A stretch of DNA of 15,827 bases from the NCBI GenBank assembly GCA_017613595.1, contig JAGADM010000065.1, positions 1 through 15,827 on the forward strand. The letters run 5' to 3'. This document shows positions 1 to 6,601 of this stretch, one piece after another. A program made the translations under genes and the position numbers. Within the stretch, counting starts at the first letter, position 1; each line of letters begins with the position of its first letter. Source of the stretch: Lachnospiraceae bacterium (GTDB lineage Bacteria > Bacillota_A > Clostridia > Lachnospirales > Lachnospiraceae). The notes under the pieces were generated by a model. That model did no database searches. It saw only the letters and a list, made by a program, of their open reading frames with translations, and was not told the DNA's origin.

Positions 1-1
1 C

Positions 2-151
2 GACTGGTATCTTGATACGAGAAGATACGGCGGCTGCATCCACAGCGGATTCGGAATGGGCTTTGAACGTCTGATTATGTATCTGACGGGTGTTGAGAAC
101 ATCCGCGACGTGATCCCTTATCCGAGAACACCGAGAAACTGTGATTTCTAA
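2..151 (+). CDS. asnS: Asparaginyl-tRNA synthetase, C-terminal end (partial)
   Basis: Open at the left edge; 49 residues then TAA. It would charge tRNA-Asn in the cytoplasm. The visible tail holds class II synthetase motif 3 in its typical AsnRS/AspRS form, [15 protein letters not shown], followed by the family ending [12 protein letters not shown]. This ending (VIPFPRTPGNAEF-like) is characteristic of AsnRS; the AspRS ending differs, so AsnRS is preferred. A hairpin terminator follows the stop by about 10 nt. Confidence 0.93.
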   Translation, partial: DWYLDTRRYGGCIHSGFGMGFERLIMYLTGVENIRDVIPYPRTPRNCDF

Positions 152-160
152 ACATTCCGG

Positions 161-187
161 GGCACCCCGAAAAGGGTGCCTCTTTTT
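161..187 (+). terminator. Rho-independent terminator after asnS
   Basis: A 7-bp GC-rich stem, GGCACCC (161-167) with GGGTGCC (174-180), has a CGAAAA loop and is followed by TCTTTTT. It lies between asnS and the metal permease, only 30 nt before the permease start. No promoter is visible between the hairpin and that start, so the permease may depend on readthrough. Confidence 0.85.
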
Positions 188-217
188 CGAGGTATTTTTG
201 ATTCAGGAGGTAAACCG

Positions 218-1051
218 ATGGAGAAACTGGGATATTATCTCGCTTTTCCCTTTGTCCGCTACGCGCTTGTCGTAGGCGTACTGATTGCGCTCTGCTCCGC
301 GCTTCTCGGCGTCATCCTTGTGCTGAAGCGGTTTTCCTTCATTGGTGACGGACTCTCGCATGTTGCGTTCGGCGCGATTGCGATCGCGTCCGTTATGAAG
401 ATCGCGAGTAACCTCGTATTTGTCTTCCCTGTAACGATTCTGGCAGCAGTCATTCTCTTAAAGACCGGCCAGAATAAAAAAATCCACGGAGACGCGGCGA
501 TTGCCATGATATCCGTGGGTGCTTTGGCGGTCGGGTATTTTCTGTTGTGCCTTCGTCCGTCCACGACCAACGTGTCAGGTGATGTCTGCAATACGCTGTT
601 CGGCTCGCAGGCAATGGTGACGCTTCAAAGAAACGACGTGATTCTCTGTATGGTGATGTCGCTTATCGTAATCACGATGTTCATCGTGTTCTACCGGAAG
701 ATCTTCGCGGTTACCTTTGACGAGAACTTTGCGCGAAGCACCGGACTTGCCGTAGGCGCTTACAATATGATGGTCGCGGCGGTTACCGCGGTTGTGATCG
801 TGCTTGCGATGAATCTGGTCGGATCGCTTCTTGTTTCGGCGCTGATTATCTTTCCGGCGCTTTCCGCGATGCGCATATTCCGGAGTTTCCGTGCCGTGAT
901 ATTCTGCTCGGCAGGGCTTGCCGTCGTCGGAGCGGCGGCAGGGGTGATTCTTTCCATCCTGTGGTCCACCCCGCCGGGAGCTACGATTGTTATTTTAGAT
1001 ATGGCGTTCTTCTTTGTATCGGCTTTAATCGGCCGGTTCCTGGGCCGCTGA
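218..1051 (+). CDS. Metal ABC transporter permease (ABC-3/ZnuB-like)
   Basis: A 277-residue, highly hydrophobic protein with about eight membrane segments. It is the membrane subunit of a zinc/manganese-type ABC importer. Family landmarks are LKRFSFIGDGLSHVAFG near residues 36-52 (the usual RRMSFIGDALSHA region), a GDAAIAMISVGAL segment mid-protein, NLVGSLLVSALIIFPALSA in the C-terminal half, and PGATIVIL near the end. The ATG at 218 is chosen because AGGAGG sits 8 nt upstream; the in-frame GTG at 176 lies inside the terminator. No ATPase or metal-binding lipoprotein gene adjoins it, so its partners must be encoded elsewhere. The 3' end overlaps the convergent queT gene by 27 nt. Metal specificity (Zn, Mn or Fe) cannot be decided from sequence. 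Confidence 0.9.
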   Translation: MEKLGYYLAFPFVRYALVVGVLIALCSALLGVILVLKRFSFIGDGLSHVAFGAIAIASVMKIASNLVFVFPVTILAAVILLKTGQNKKIHGDAAIAMISVGALAVGYFLLCLRPSTTNVSGDVCNTLFGSQAMVTLQRNDVILCMVMSLIVITMFIVFYRKIFAVTFDENFARSTGLAVGAYNMMVAAVTAVVIVLAMNLVGSLLVSALIIFPALSAMRIFRSFRAVIFCSAGLAVVGAAAGVILSILWSTPPGATIVILDMAFFFVSALIGRFLGR

Positions 1052-1555
1052 GAGTTCTCTTGGAAGAGGCGTCTTCTTCAGTGCAAACAGAAGGAGGTCG
1101 CCGAGAATACAGCAGCATACGACCTCACCGATTCCTACCGTAAGCATCATATACGGGATGGCATCGGGAACACCGTAAGCGTAGCGAAGTACGAACGGTA
1201 CAATCAAAACATTGGCAATGACAGGCGGAAGGGTGCATAATACTGCGCCCTCATTTGTTTTACAGAAAGGAACCCGTGAAAGCAGATAGGTGCCGATTGC
1301 ACCGAGAAGGGTGGCTACAGAGCCGAAAATGATATCCGCGGGGACACAGCCGGTGAGCGTGTTTGCGAGAAGACATCCGATGGTCAGTCCGGGAATTGCA
1401 GCCGGGGTGAAAAACGGAAGAATCGTGAGGGCTTCGGAAAGCCGGAACTGGATGGCTCCGCTTGCAAGTCCGAGAGCGTTGCTGAGAAACGTCAGAGCGA
1501 CGTAGAGTGCCGCAGTGACAGCCGCCACTGCGATGAAGACAGTTTTCTTTTTCAT
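1025..1555 (-). CDS. queT: Queuosine precursor transporter QueT (ECF substrate-binding subunit)
   Basis: A 176-residue membrane protein with about five to six hydrophobic segments. It is the substrate-specific subunit thought to import a queuosine precursor (preQ1/preQ0 or queuine) together with a shared ECF module encoded elsewhere. Family landmarks are GAIQFRLSEALTILPFF near residues 33-49, PGLTIGCLLANTLTG, the DIIFGSVATLLGAIG stretch, PPVIANVLIVP, and the late IGEVVCCCILG. The ATG at 1555 starts MKKKTVF at the first hydrophobic helix. The only good Shine-Dalgarno (AGGAGG, 1581-1586) is about 25 nt upstream, and a small hairpin occupies the gap. It is third in a minus-strand run after the BMP-like and metallophosphoesterase genes. 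The structured leader suggests control by preQ1. No terminator is seen before the overlapping permease end. Confidence 0.88.
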   Translation of the reverse strand: MKKKTVFIAVAAVTAALYVALTFLSNALGLASGAIQFRLSEALTILPFFTPAAIPGLTIGCLLANTLTGCVPADIIFGSVATLLGAIGTYLLSRVPFCKTNEGAVLCTLPPVIANVLIVPFVLRYAYGVPDAIPYMMLTVGIGEVVCCCILGDLLLFALKKTPLPRELSAAQEPAD

Positions 1556-1562
1556 GTGTTTT

Positions 1563-1660
1563 TTCGGGGCAGAGCCCCTTCCTCCTAGTATTTTTTTAAG
1601 GTGAGGATGGATTTTCGAACTCACCATTTGAGTAGGGTATCAGTTCCTGTATACCTACTC
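1563..1660 (-). promoter_or_regulatory. Structured queT leader; candidate preQ1-responsive riboswitch
   Basis: Read on the minus strand, hairpin 1 (1660-1630) pairs GAGTAGGTAT with ATACC-C-TACTC around an inner CAG-GAA-CTG. It contains the TAG stop codon of the upstream gene. Hairpin 2 (1625-1600) pairs GGTGAG with CTCACC. An A-rich linker (TTAAAAAAATACTA) then leads into the Shine-Dalgarno AGGAGG (1586-1581), followed by a third hairpin GGGGC-TCT-GCCCC (1575-1563). TCCTC within hairpin 2 can alternatively pair with GAGGA of the Shine-Dalgarno, giving a possible on/off switch. queT genes are commonly controlled by preQ1 riboswitches, and an A-rich stretch before the Shine-Dalgarno is typical of preQ1 elements. 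I could not match it to a class I or II consensus from memory; class III is the main alternative. Confidence 0.5.
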
Positions 1661-2326
1661 GGCATCTTTGTGCCTGCGCCGCCGATGCCTTCTTTTTTTG
1701 GGAACTTCCTGCTCCCAGCGGGCGATTTCCTCGTCCGGTATTTCCAGAACATACTTATCATATCCGTTCACAATCTGCGTTTCGCCGTAGGTGGTGATAC
1801 GCTTCGCGTTCCGGACATAATTGGCATGTACATGGCCGTGAATCATGTATTTCGGGCGGTATTTGTCCATCATGTGGACAAATGACAGGAACCCGTGGTG
1901 CGGCAGGTCTTCCGCATCACCGAGGCCCTCCGCGGGCGAATGGGTGACCAGAATATCGAAGCCGCCGTTACGGAATATGCGGAAGCGGAGACCGCGGATG
2001 CGATGACTCATTTCCGCATCGGTATACTGATGGATGCCGGGTTTGTAACGCATGGAACCGCCGAGACCGACGATGCGGAGCCCTTTAAAGCGGTACACCG
2101 TATCTTCGATGCAGGTGCAGCCTTCCGGCGGGGTCTGCTCGTAGCAGTCGTCATGGTTTCCGTGCACGTAAAGGACGGGAGCCTTCGTGAAGGTCGCAAG
2201 AAAAGAAAGGTACTGCGGGGCCAGATCTCCGCAGGAGATGATGAGATCATACTCATCCAGCATCCCAGGGGTATAATAGTCCCAAAGCGCCTTCGATTCC
2301 TTATCGGAAATGACAAGAATCTTCAC
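1655..2326 (-). CDS. Calcineurin-like metallophosphoesterase
   Basis: A 223-residue cytoplasmic protein with the dinuclear-metal phosphoesterase fold: SD8KES near the N-terminus (in place of the usual DxH), CGD34, GNHD (56-59), THS (H129) and GHVH (164-167). Asp/Lys/Glu in the first motif, rather than Asp-x-His, marks a clostridial subfamily and may change how the first metal is held. The C-terminus is a short, strongly basic tail (KKRRHRRRRHK). The GTG start at 2326 is chosen because GGGAGG lies 5 nt upstream and the protein then begins MKILVISD, the usual family start; a TTG 18 nt earlier has no such site. It lies 81 nt downstream of the BMP-like gene and directly before queT. The substrate is unknown (phosphodiester or nucleotide). 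Confidence 0.87.
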   Translation of the reverse strand: MKILVISDKESKALWDYYTPGMLDEYDLIISCGDLAPQYLSFLATFTKAPVLYVHGNHDDCYEQTPPEGCTCIEDTVYRFKGLRIVGLGGSMRYKPGIHQYTDAEMSHRIRGLRFRIFRNGGFDILVTHSPAEGLGDAEDLPHHGFLSFVHMMDKYRPKYMIHGHVHANYVRNAKRITTYGETQIVNGYDKYVLEIPDEEIARWEQEVPKKRRHRRRRHKDAE

Positions 2327-2407
2327 GGTAACCTCCCAATACAATCCTTCCCGGATTATTTCCCAACATGCATCACGCCGCGGACACCCAACCGCCCGCG
2401 GTGTGTT

Positions 2408-4321
2408 TTATAACTGTGTTTCGGCTTCCGGCCGGAATACGGCCTGTGCCGTCATAAATTCACGGAATTCGTCCCGCAGATCGTCAGGACCCGGAATGAA
2501 GCCGTGAACACCGGCAACGAGCCGGTCCATACGGATAATCTCCTCGGGCGCGAGACCTTCACCCGCGTCGAGGCATGTGCCGTCCTGGAATGTGATGAGC
2601 CCGGAGAACGGAACCAGCGTCCGGTTGATGATTGCGGTCTTCAGCGTCTCGGTAAGCCGCAGCAGTTCAGGCGGCAATTTGAGTGACGTGATTACGTCAA
2701 TCGCGCCGGCGGACATGCCCCACCAGTAGTTCAGCGCATAAATGCCGACGGACTCATCTTCATCCTTCCAGTTGTTATTCAGAATGCTTCGCAGAATTTC
2801 TTCGTATAATTTGCCCCAGTGCCATACCGGCATCGCATAGTTAACGGGCGTCGCTCCTTTTTCGTAGAGGCCGAACTCACGGGAAGCGCTCGCCGGAGCG
2901 TTCAGATCACGGTTACTGATGATATAAACATCATTCCTGTCGAACAGATCGTTGTCCGAACGGTCCTTCAGCGTAGACCAGTCGAGGAACACCTCCGCGC
3001 GCGGATTCACCGCTTTCGCCCCCAAGGCAAATGCGTTGATGCTCGCGACCGAACCGAACACCGGATAGTCCGCAACATAACCGACACGGTTATTGTCCGC
3101 CATCGCCCCCGCGATGCATCCGATGATGAATTTGGCTTCGTAAGTCCGCAGATAGTAGGAGCGGACGTGCTTATAGGAAGTGTTCAGGGAACAGTTCAGA
3201 ATCTTGACATCCGGATGCGTGGCAGCAGCCTTTGCGCACGCCGCAATGTGTTGCGGGGATGTGGCAAATATGATGTCGTAGCCCTGACGGATAATGGCTT
3301 CGAGCTCATCGTCCGCGCCGTCGGCGGAAATATCGAAGAAGGAAGCCGTACGGATACGGTTTCCGAATACGTCCTCGACATGCTCCCGTCCGAGTTCATG
3401 GCTGTAGGTCCACGCGCTGACGGAAGTATCCTTTTCGTGGATCCAGGCAACGCCGTGCTGCTTCTGCGGGATCAGGTTCGTGAAGACATGCTTCTTCGGG
3501 TCCTCCACCGGATTCAGCGAGATCGCGGCCTGGCGCTCGCGTCCGTAAATCTTGAATTCGCTCCATACGCGGGAGATATTCTTGGAGAGCTCGCTGCTTC
3601 CGGCGTCTTTGGCCGCGGCATATCCGAAGATATGCAGGTACACAAGAAACGCATCGGCAACGGTCGTTACCAGCTTCTCGCCGCCCGCGGCAAGGTATTC
3701 CTTACGGAACCGCGCATAGGCGGAACGAAGATCCATAGCGTCCTCTTCCGTGAAGGGCGTGTCCGGATTGTCCTTGATCTCTTTATAAAACAGGGCATAA
3801 CTGCCGGTTTTCGTGAAGGTCAGATAGTTTACGCCGGTTTTCTCGAAGAAATCCAGAAATTCGTAATAAAGCTGGATTTCCTTGGCGTCAGTGCGTTTCG
3901 GAATGATCCGCGTCACCTCTGCTTCAATGGTAACGGCACCCATGAATTTGGATACGCTGACCCGCTTGTTTCCTTCCTGAACGTAGAATTTGTTCAGGAA
4001 TTCGTAGCATATGATCGGGTCGCGCAGACCTTCCTCCATCATGGAATCGTAAAGAGCCATCCATTTGTATCCGAACTCGGTGTCCGGCTCCAAAAGAGGC
4101 ATGAAATTTCTCGCAAAAGCGCTGGAACGTCCTTCCGCAAAGGTCCCCACTACCTGATTCAGCGGAATCTCCTGAAGCCCGAGTTTCACTTTAGACTCGG
4201 TTTCATAAGGAGCCATGATATCTTCCATGCAGATGAGGTAAGGATGCAGCCCCTTGCTGATGCAGGCACTGTATTCCTTCTGCCCCAGGTGCATCGCTTT
4301 TTCGTACTCGTCAGTGGTCAT
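2408..4321 (-). CDS. ParB-like / BMP-family sensor fusion protein, cytoplasmic
   Basis: A 637-residue protein with no signal peptide or lipobox. Residues about 49-140 resemble a ParB/Srx-like fold: IPLNQVVGTFAEGRS, then EEGLRDPIICYEF and VQEGNKRVSVSKFMGA, matching the ParB pattern in which a target-list residue is followed by a GxxR-type motif. Residues about 140-270 are helical. From about 280 (FTNLIPQKQHGVAWIHEKD) to about 600 it follows the BMP/Med family, the nucleoside-binding receptors of ABC importers: QGYDIIFATSPQH, the FIIGCIAGAM segment, VGYVADYPVFG and NAFALGAKAVNP. The ATG at 4321 has AAAGGAG 12 nt upstream, and a consensus promoter sits 92 nt upstream. Because it is intracellular, a ligand-sensing or regulatory role is likelier than transport. 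The nucleoside ligand is inferred from the family only. Confidence 0.8.
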   Translation of the reverse strand: MTTDEYEKAMHLGQKEYSACISKGLHPYLICMEDIMAPYETESKVKLGLQEIPLNQVVGTFAEGRSSAFARNFMPLLEPDTEFGYKWMALYDSMMEEGLRDPIICYEFLNKFYVQEGNKRVSVSKFMGAVTIEAEVTRIIPKRTDAKEIQLYYEFLDFFEKTGVNYLTFTKTGSYALFYKEIKDNPDTPFTEEDAMDLRSAYARFRKEYLAAGGEKLVTTVADAFLVYLHIFGYAAAKDAGSSELSKNISRVWSEFKIYGRERQAAISLNPVEDPKKHVFTNLIPQKQHGVAWIHEKDTSVSAWTYSHELGREHVEDVFGNRIRTASFFDISADGADDELEAIIRQGYDIIFATSPQHIAACAKAAATHPDVKILNCSLNTSYKHVRSYYLRTYEAKFIIGCIAGAMADNNRVGYVADYPVFGSVASINAFALGAKAVNPRAEVFLDWSTLKDRSDNDLFDRNDVYIISNRDLNAPASASREFGLYEKGATPVNYAMPVWHWGKLYEEILRSILNNNWKDEDESVGIYALNYWWGMSAGAIDVITSLKLPPELLRLTETLKTAIINRTLVPFSGLITFQDGTCLDAGEGLAPEEIIRMDRLVAGVHGFIPGPDDLRDEFREFMTAQAVFRPEAETQL

Positions 4322-4346
4322 GGAAAAACTGTACTCCTTTCCTTGC

Positions 4347-4371
4347 CCGGACCGTATTTCTGAAAGTCCGG
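4347..4371 (-). other. Leader hairpin before the BMP-like gene
   Basis: CCGGAC (4371-4366 read on minus) pairs perfectly with GTCCGG (4352-4347) across a 13-nt loop. It sits in the roughly 80-nt 5' leader just upstream of the AAAGGAG ribosome binding site. No T-run follows, so it is not a terminator. Function is not known. Confidence 0.4.
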
Positions 4372-4412
4372 CATGTACGCAGAGCCCGCAATTCGCGCGT
4401 TCTCTTTACCGC

Positions 4413-4441
4413 ATTATAGCCGTAAGAGGGCAAGAATGCAA
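4413..4441 (-). promoter_or_regulatory. Sigma-A type promoter for the minus-strand operon
   Basis: On the minus strand, a -35 TTGCAT (4441-4436) and a perfect -10 TATAAT (4418-4413) are separated by exactly 17 nt. It faces the BMP-like, metallophosphoesterase and queT genes. The likely start of transcription is near 4406. A 13-nt inverted repeat CTTTTT-C-AAAAAG at 4462-4474 lies between this and the divergent promoter and could be a shared operator, but this is speculative. Confidence 0.75.
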
Positions 4442-4504
4442 CAATGGTTTATTTTTCACAGCTTTTTCAAAAAGTTGTCATTTTTCCATTAGATTAAGAG
4501 TATA

Positions 4505-4513
4505 TGATATAAT
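4505..4513 (+). promoter_or_regulatory. Extended -10 promoter for the M1 peptidase gene
   Basis: TGaTATAAT (4505-4513) is a perfect -10 with the TGn extension. The -35 region is weak (a TTTCCA at 4483-4488 with 19-nt spacing). It lies 65 nt upstream of the lipoprotein start, divergent from the BMP-operon promoter. Confidence 0.6.
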
Positions 4514-4577
4514 TCGTTCAGAAACTGCCGTTCTTTGCGCGTAGAGACGGCGGAAAATGTGAGGGAGAATGCTGTTC

Positions 4578-6251
4578 ATGCATGAGATCAAACGAGGAAT
4601 AGCTTTGATATCCGTATGTCTGGTGTCGCTTTTTACGGCTGCATGCGGAACAAAGGATGAGATAAAATGCCCGGAAGCAAACCGGATGGCACTGGTAAAC
4701 GAGACGGGAGGCACGGACAGCGGTTCGGACCGCGAGGTGCCGACACCCGCGCCGACACCGATACCGACGGAGGAACCGTGGCAGGAGGAAGGCCGCGAGA
4801 TAAAGCTTCCGGAGGAGGAACGCTATCGGTACGACATGGATATTGTTCTGGATATTTCGGAAAAAACGCTTCACGGACATGTCGTATTTGACTTTTTCAA
4901 TGATACGAATGAAACGTGGGATAAGCTCTGTATGAGAGATTATCCGAGCCTGTTCACCGACCCGGAGGCGGCCGGCTATGAAGAGGGGAAGGATATTCAC
5001 GGGGCTTTGACCGAGTTCAGCGCGCTGACGGACGGCAGGGACGGAAGCGAAATCTCTTTTGAAAGAGATGAAGATGTTTCCGTTATATGGCTTACCCTGA
5101 AGGAGCCGCTTGCGCCCGGCGAGAAGATGACCCTAACCTGCGATTATACCGCGTCGGTTCCGAATATCGGAGACCGGTTTGGATACCTGAACGGAATCTA
5201 CTGCATGACCGATTTTTATCCGATTCTTGCCGAGTATGACCGGGACGGATGGTCGCACGAGCCGTTCGGAGAATGCAATGAATGCTGCTATTCGGAGGTC
5301 GCGGATTACGATGTGCGGATCACGGTACCGAACGACTTTGACGTGGCTTCGACGGGCGTTGCGACGGCGCGGCGCAATAACGGGGCGACGGTTACATTTG
5401 CCTTCCGCGCGGACTGTGTAAGAAACTTTATGTTCGCGGCATCCGATGCTTTTGTAAGGAAGACGGAAACCTTTGATGACGTGAAGGTAAATCTGCTGTA
5501 TGTAAAAGAATATGACGCGATGAAGTATATGTCCGGAGCTGTAGAGGCAGCGATGAAGGCGGCGGAGGATTCGCTAGCGGCGTTCGGAACCGCTCTCGGG
5601 AGGTATCCGTACGGCGAATTGGATATCGTTATCACGCCTCTTCGGACTGACGGGATCGGTTATCCGAACATCGTTGTCATTACGGATGAGGTATTCCGGC
5701 CGTTTGCCCTTCAGGAAACGGAACAGACCGCGACGGAAGTCAGTTACGGTATGCTGGAGGAAAGCATCGCGCATGAGATCGCCCACCAGTGGTTCCTCGG
5801 GGTCGTCGGAACCGATTCCGGGAAGCAGCCGTGGCAGGAGGAGTCGCTGACTGCATATCTGGAACTGGTTTTCGCGGAGTACCGCGGAAAGACCGAATGG
5901 GCGAGCGGACGGTACGGAATCAGTCAGGCGGATCTTAGGGATCCGGAGGTAACGGCCCTGTATGCGCAGAATGAGTTTTTGCCGATCAACAAGACGCCGG
6001 CGGAATATCCGGATATGACCAAATGCTCCATTTCGACCTATAATATGGGCCGCATGGTGTTCATGCAGATGGAGGAAATCCTCGGGCAGAAGGAGTTATA
6101 TTCCGTTCTTCGTGAATATGTGAGGAGAAATACGTTTCGGAACGCTTACCCGGAAGATTTCTTCACGGTACTTTATGAGTTTGCAGGAACGGACAATGCC
6201 GAACTGAACGCACTTCTTGAAAACTGTTTCGACCTTTCGCGGCTCCGCTGA
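4578..6251 (+). CDS. M1-family metallopeptidase lipoprotein
   Basis: A 557-residue exported lipoprotein. MHEIKRG and a hydrophobic stretch end at the lipobox TAAC, giving lipidated Cys23. A Thr/Pro-rich spacer (PTPAPTPIPTEEP, about residues 50-65) likely spans the wall-proximal zone. A beta-rich N-terminal domain like that of M1 aminopeptidases follows, then the catalytic HEIAH (399-403) with the third zinc ligand E422, exactly 18 residues on, in WQEES. A downstream YNMGRM supplies the likely catalytic tyrosine. The substrate-anchoring GxMEN box is not recognisable; the corresponding place reads DGIGYPNIVVIT. Length suggests the C-terminal helical domain of full M1 enzymes is absent. ATG 4578 is preferred over ATG 4569 because AGGGAGA then has about 9 nt spacing. 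It probably cleaves peptides at the cell surface; aminopeptidase specificity is uncertain. Confidence 0.85.
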   Translation: MHEIKRGIALISVCLVSLFTAACGTKDEIKCPEANRMALVNETGGTDSGSDREVPTPAPTPIPTEEPWQEEGREIKLPEEERYRYDMDIVLDISEKTLHGHVVFDFFNDTNETWDKLCMRDYPSLFTDPEAAGYEEGKDIHGALTEFSALTDGRDGSEISFERDEDVSVIWLTLKEPLAPGEKMTLTCDYTASVPNIGDRFGYLNGIYCMTDFYPILAEYDRDGWSHEPFGECNECCYSEVADYDVRITVPNDFDVASTGVATARRNNGATVTFAFRADCVRNFMFAASDAFVRKTETFDDVKVNLLYVKEYDAMKYMSGAVEAAMKAAEDSLAAFGTALGRYPYGELDIVITPLRTDGIGYPNIVVITDEVFRPFALQETEQTATEVSYGMLEESIAHEIAHQWFLGVVGTDSGKQPWQEESLTAYLELVFAEYRGKTEWASGRYGISQADLRDPEVTALYAQNEFLPINKTPAEYPDMTKCSISTYNMGRMVFMQMEEILGQKELYSVLREYVRRNTFRNAYPEDFFTVLYEFAGTDNAELNALLENCFDLSRLR

Positions 6252-6261
6252 AAATCAGAGG

Positions 6262-6290
6262 TTGACAACCGTGAAATCCTGTAGTATAGT
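6262..6290 (+). promoter_or_regulatory. Consensus promoter ahead of the leader ORF and methyltransferase
   Basis: A perfect -35 TTGACA (6262-6267), a 17-nt spacer and -10 TATAGT (6285-6290). It starts 11 nt after the peptidase stop codon. The -35 is embedded in the small palindrome GGTTGACAACC (6260-6270). No terminator is visible between the peptidase and this promoter. Confidence 0.82.
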
Positions 6291-6321
6291 AAGCCCAATA
6301 TTTTTCGAAAGGAGTTCTTCG

Positions 6322-6405
6322 ATGTTAATCAGAGTATCTTATAATTCCGATAATACCGATTCGGCGGTGGTGCGTAATCACGGTTTTATTTTGGTATGCG
6401 GATGA
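6322..6405 (+). CDS. 27-codon leader peptide ORF (putative attenuator peptide)
   Basis: A short ORF starting MLIRVSYNSDN and ending GFILVCG, then TGA. AAAGGAG sits 7 nt before the ATG, as good a ribosome binding site as any in the window. It lies about 30 nt after the consensus promoter and 33 nt before a strong intrinsic terminator, with the methyltransferase gene beyond. No run of a single amino acid marks it as a classical amino-acid attenuator. The arrangement matches known ribosome-dependent attenuators (for example those preceding rRNA-methylase or ABC-F resistance genes). It could instead encode a functional small protein; I do not recognise the sequence. Confidence 0.6.
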   Translation: MLIRVSYNSDNTDSAVVRNHGFILVCG

Positions 6406-6444
6406 GAGATACGGCGAAGAATTGATTGGGAATATACCAGCCGC
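6364..6444 (+). promoter_or_regulatory. Possible antiterminator pairing across the leader ORF
   Basis: GCGGTGG inside the leader ORF (6364-6370, codons 15-17) can pair with CCAGCCGC (6437-6444), the 5' arm of the downstream terminator, with one bulged G. A ribosome translating to the end of the ORF would cover the first segment and allow the terminator; a ribosome stalled earlier would leave it free. This is a hand-drawn pairing and its energy was not computed. Confidence 0.35.
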
Positions 6445-6480
6445 TTATCCGTTCCGGGTAGGCGGCTTTCTTTATTCTTC
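6439..6480 (+). terminator. Strong intrinsic terminator between leader ORF and methyltransferase
   Basis: AGCCGC TTA TCCG pairs with CGGG TAG GCGGCT as a 13-bp stem (with G-T wobbles) closed by a TTC loop, followed by the T-rich tail TTTCTTTATTCTT. It ends about 120 nt before the methyltransferase start. The stretch from 6481 to 6601 has no convincing promoter and no other structure that I can support. Confidence 0.88.
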
Positions 6481-6601
6481 CTCCCGGAGCGGACCGGCGG
6501 TGACTGTCCTGATGCACGCGCAGCGGTTTAATGTGAATCGGATATACCCGCCGAGCGTGCCGGATGCATCGGGCGGAATGAAAAGAAAAGGAGAGCGGAA
6601 A

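Noticed and set aside
2345..2407. GC-rich inverted repeat (CCGCGG copies) between the BMP-like and metallophosphoesterase genes as a terminator
   Set aside because: The stem is short, the loop long and there is no T-run on the minus strand; treated as operon-internal.
2819..4363. 514-codon open frame on the plus strand
   Set aside because: Antisense shadow of the BMP-like gene, with no recognisable domain or ribosome binding site.
4518..5000. 160-codon minus-strand frame antisense to the peptidase start
   Set aside because: No ribosome binding site or domain, and it overlaps the lipoprotein signal region whose reading is convincing.
6422..6601. In-frame TTG extension of the methyltransferase
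   Set aside because: It would run through the terminator hairpin and has no ribosome binding site; ATG 6602 has a good one and matches the family start.
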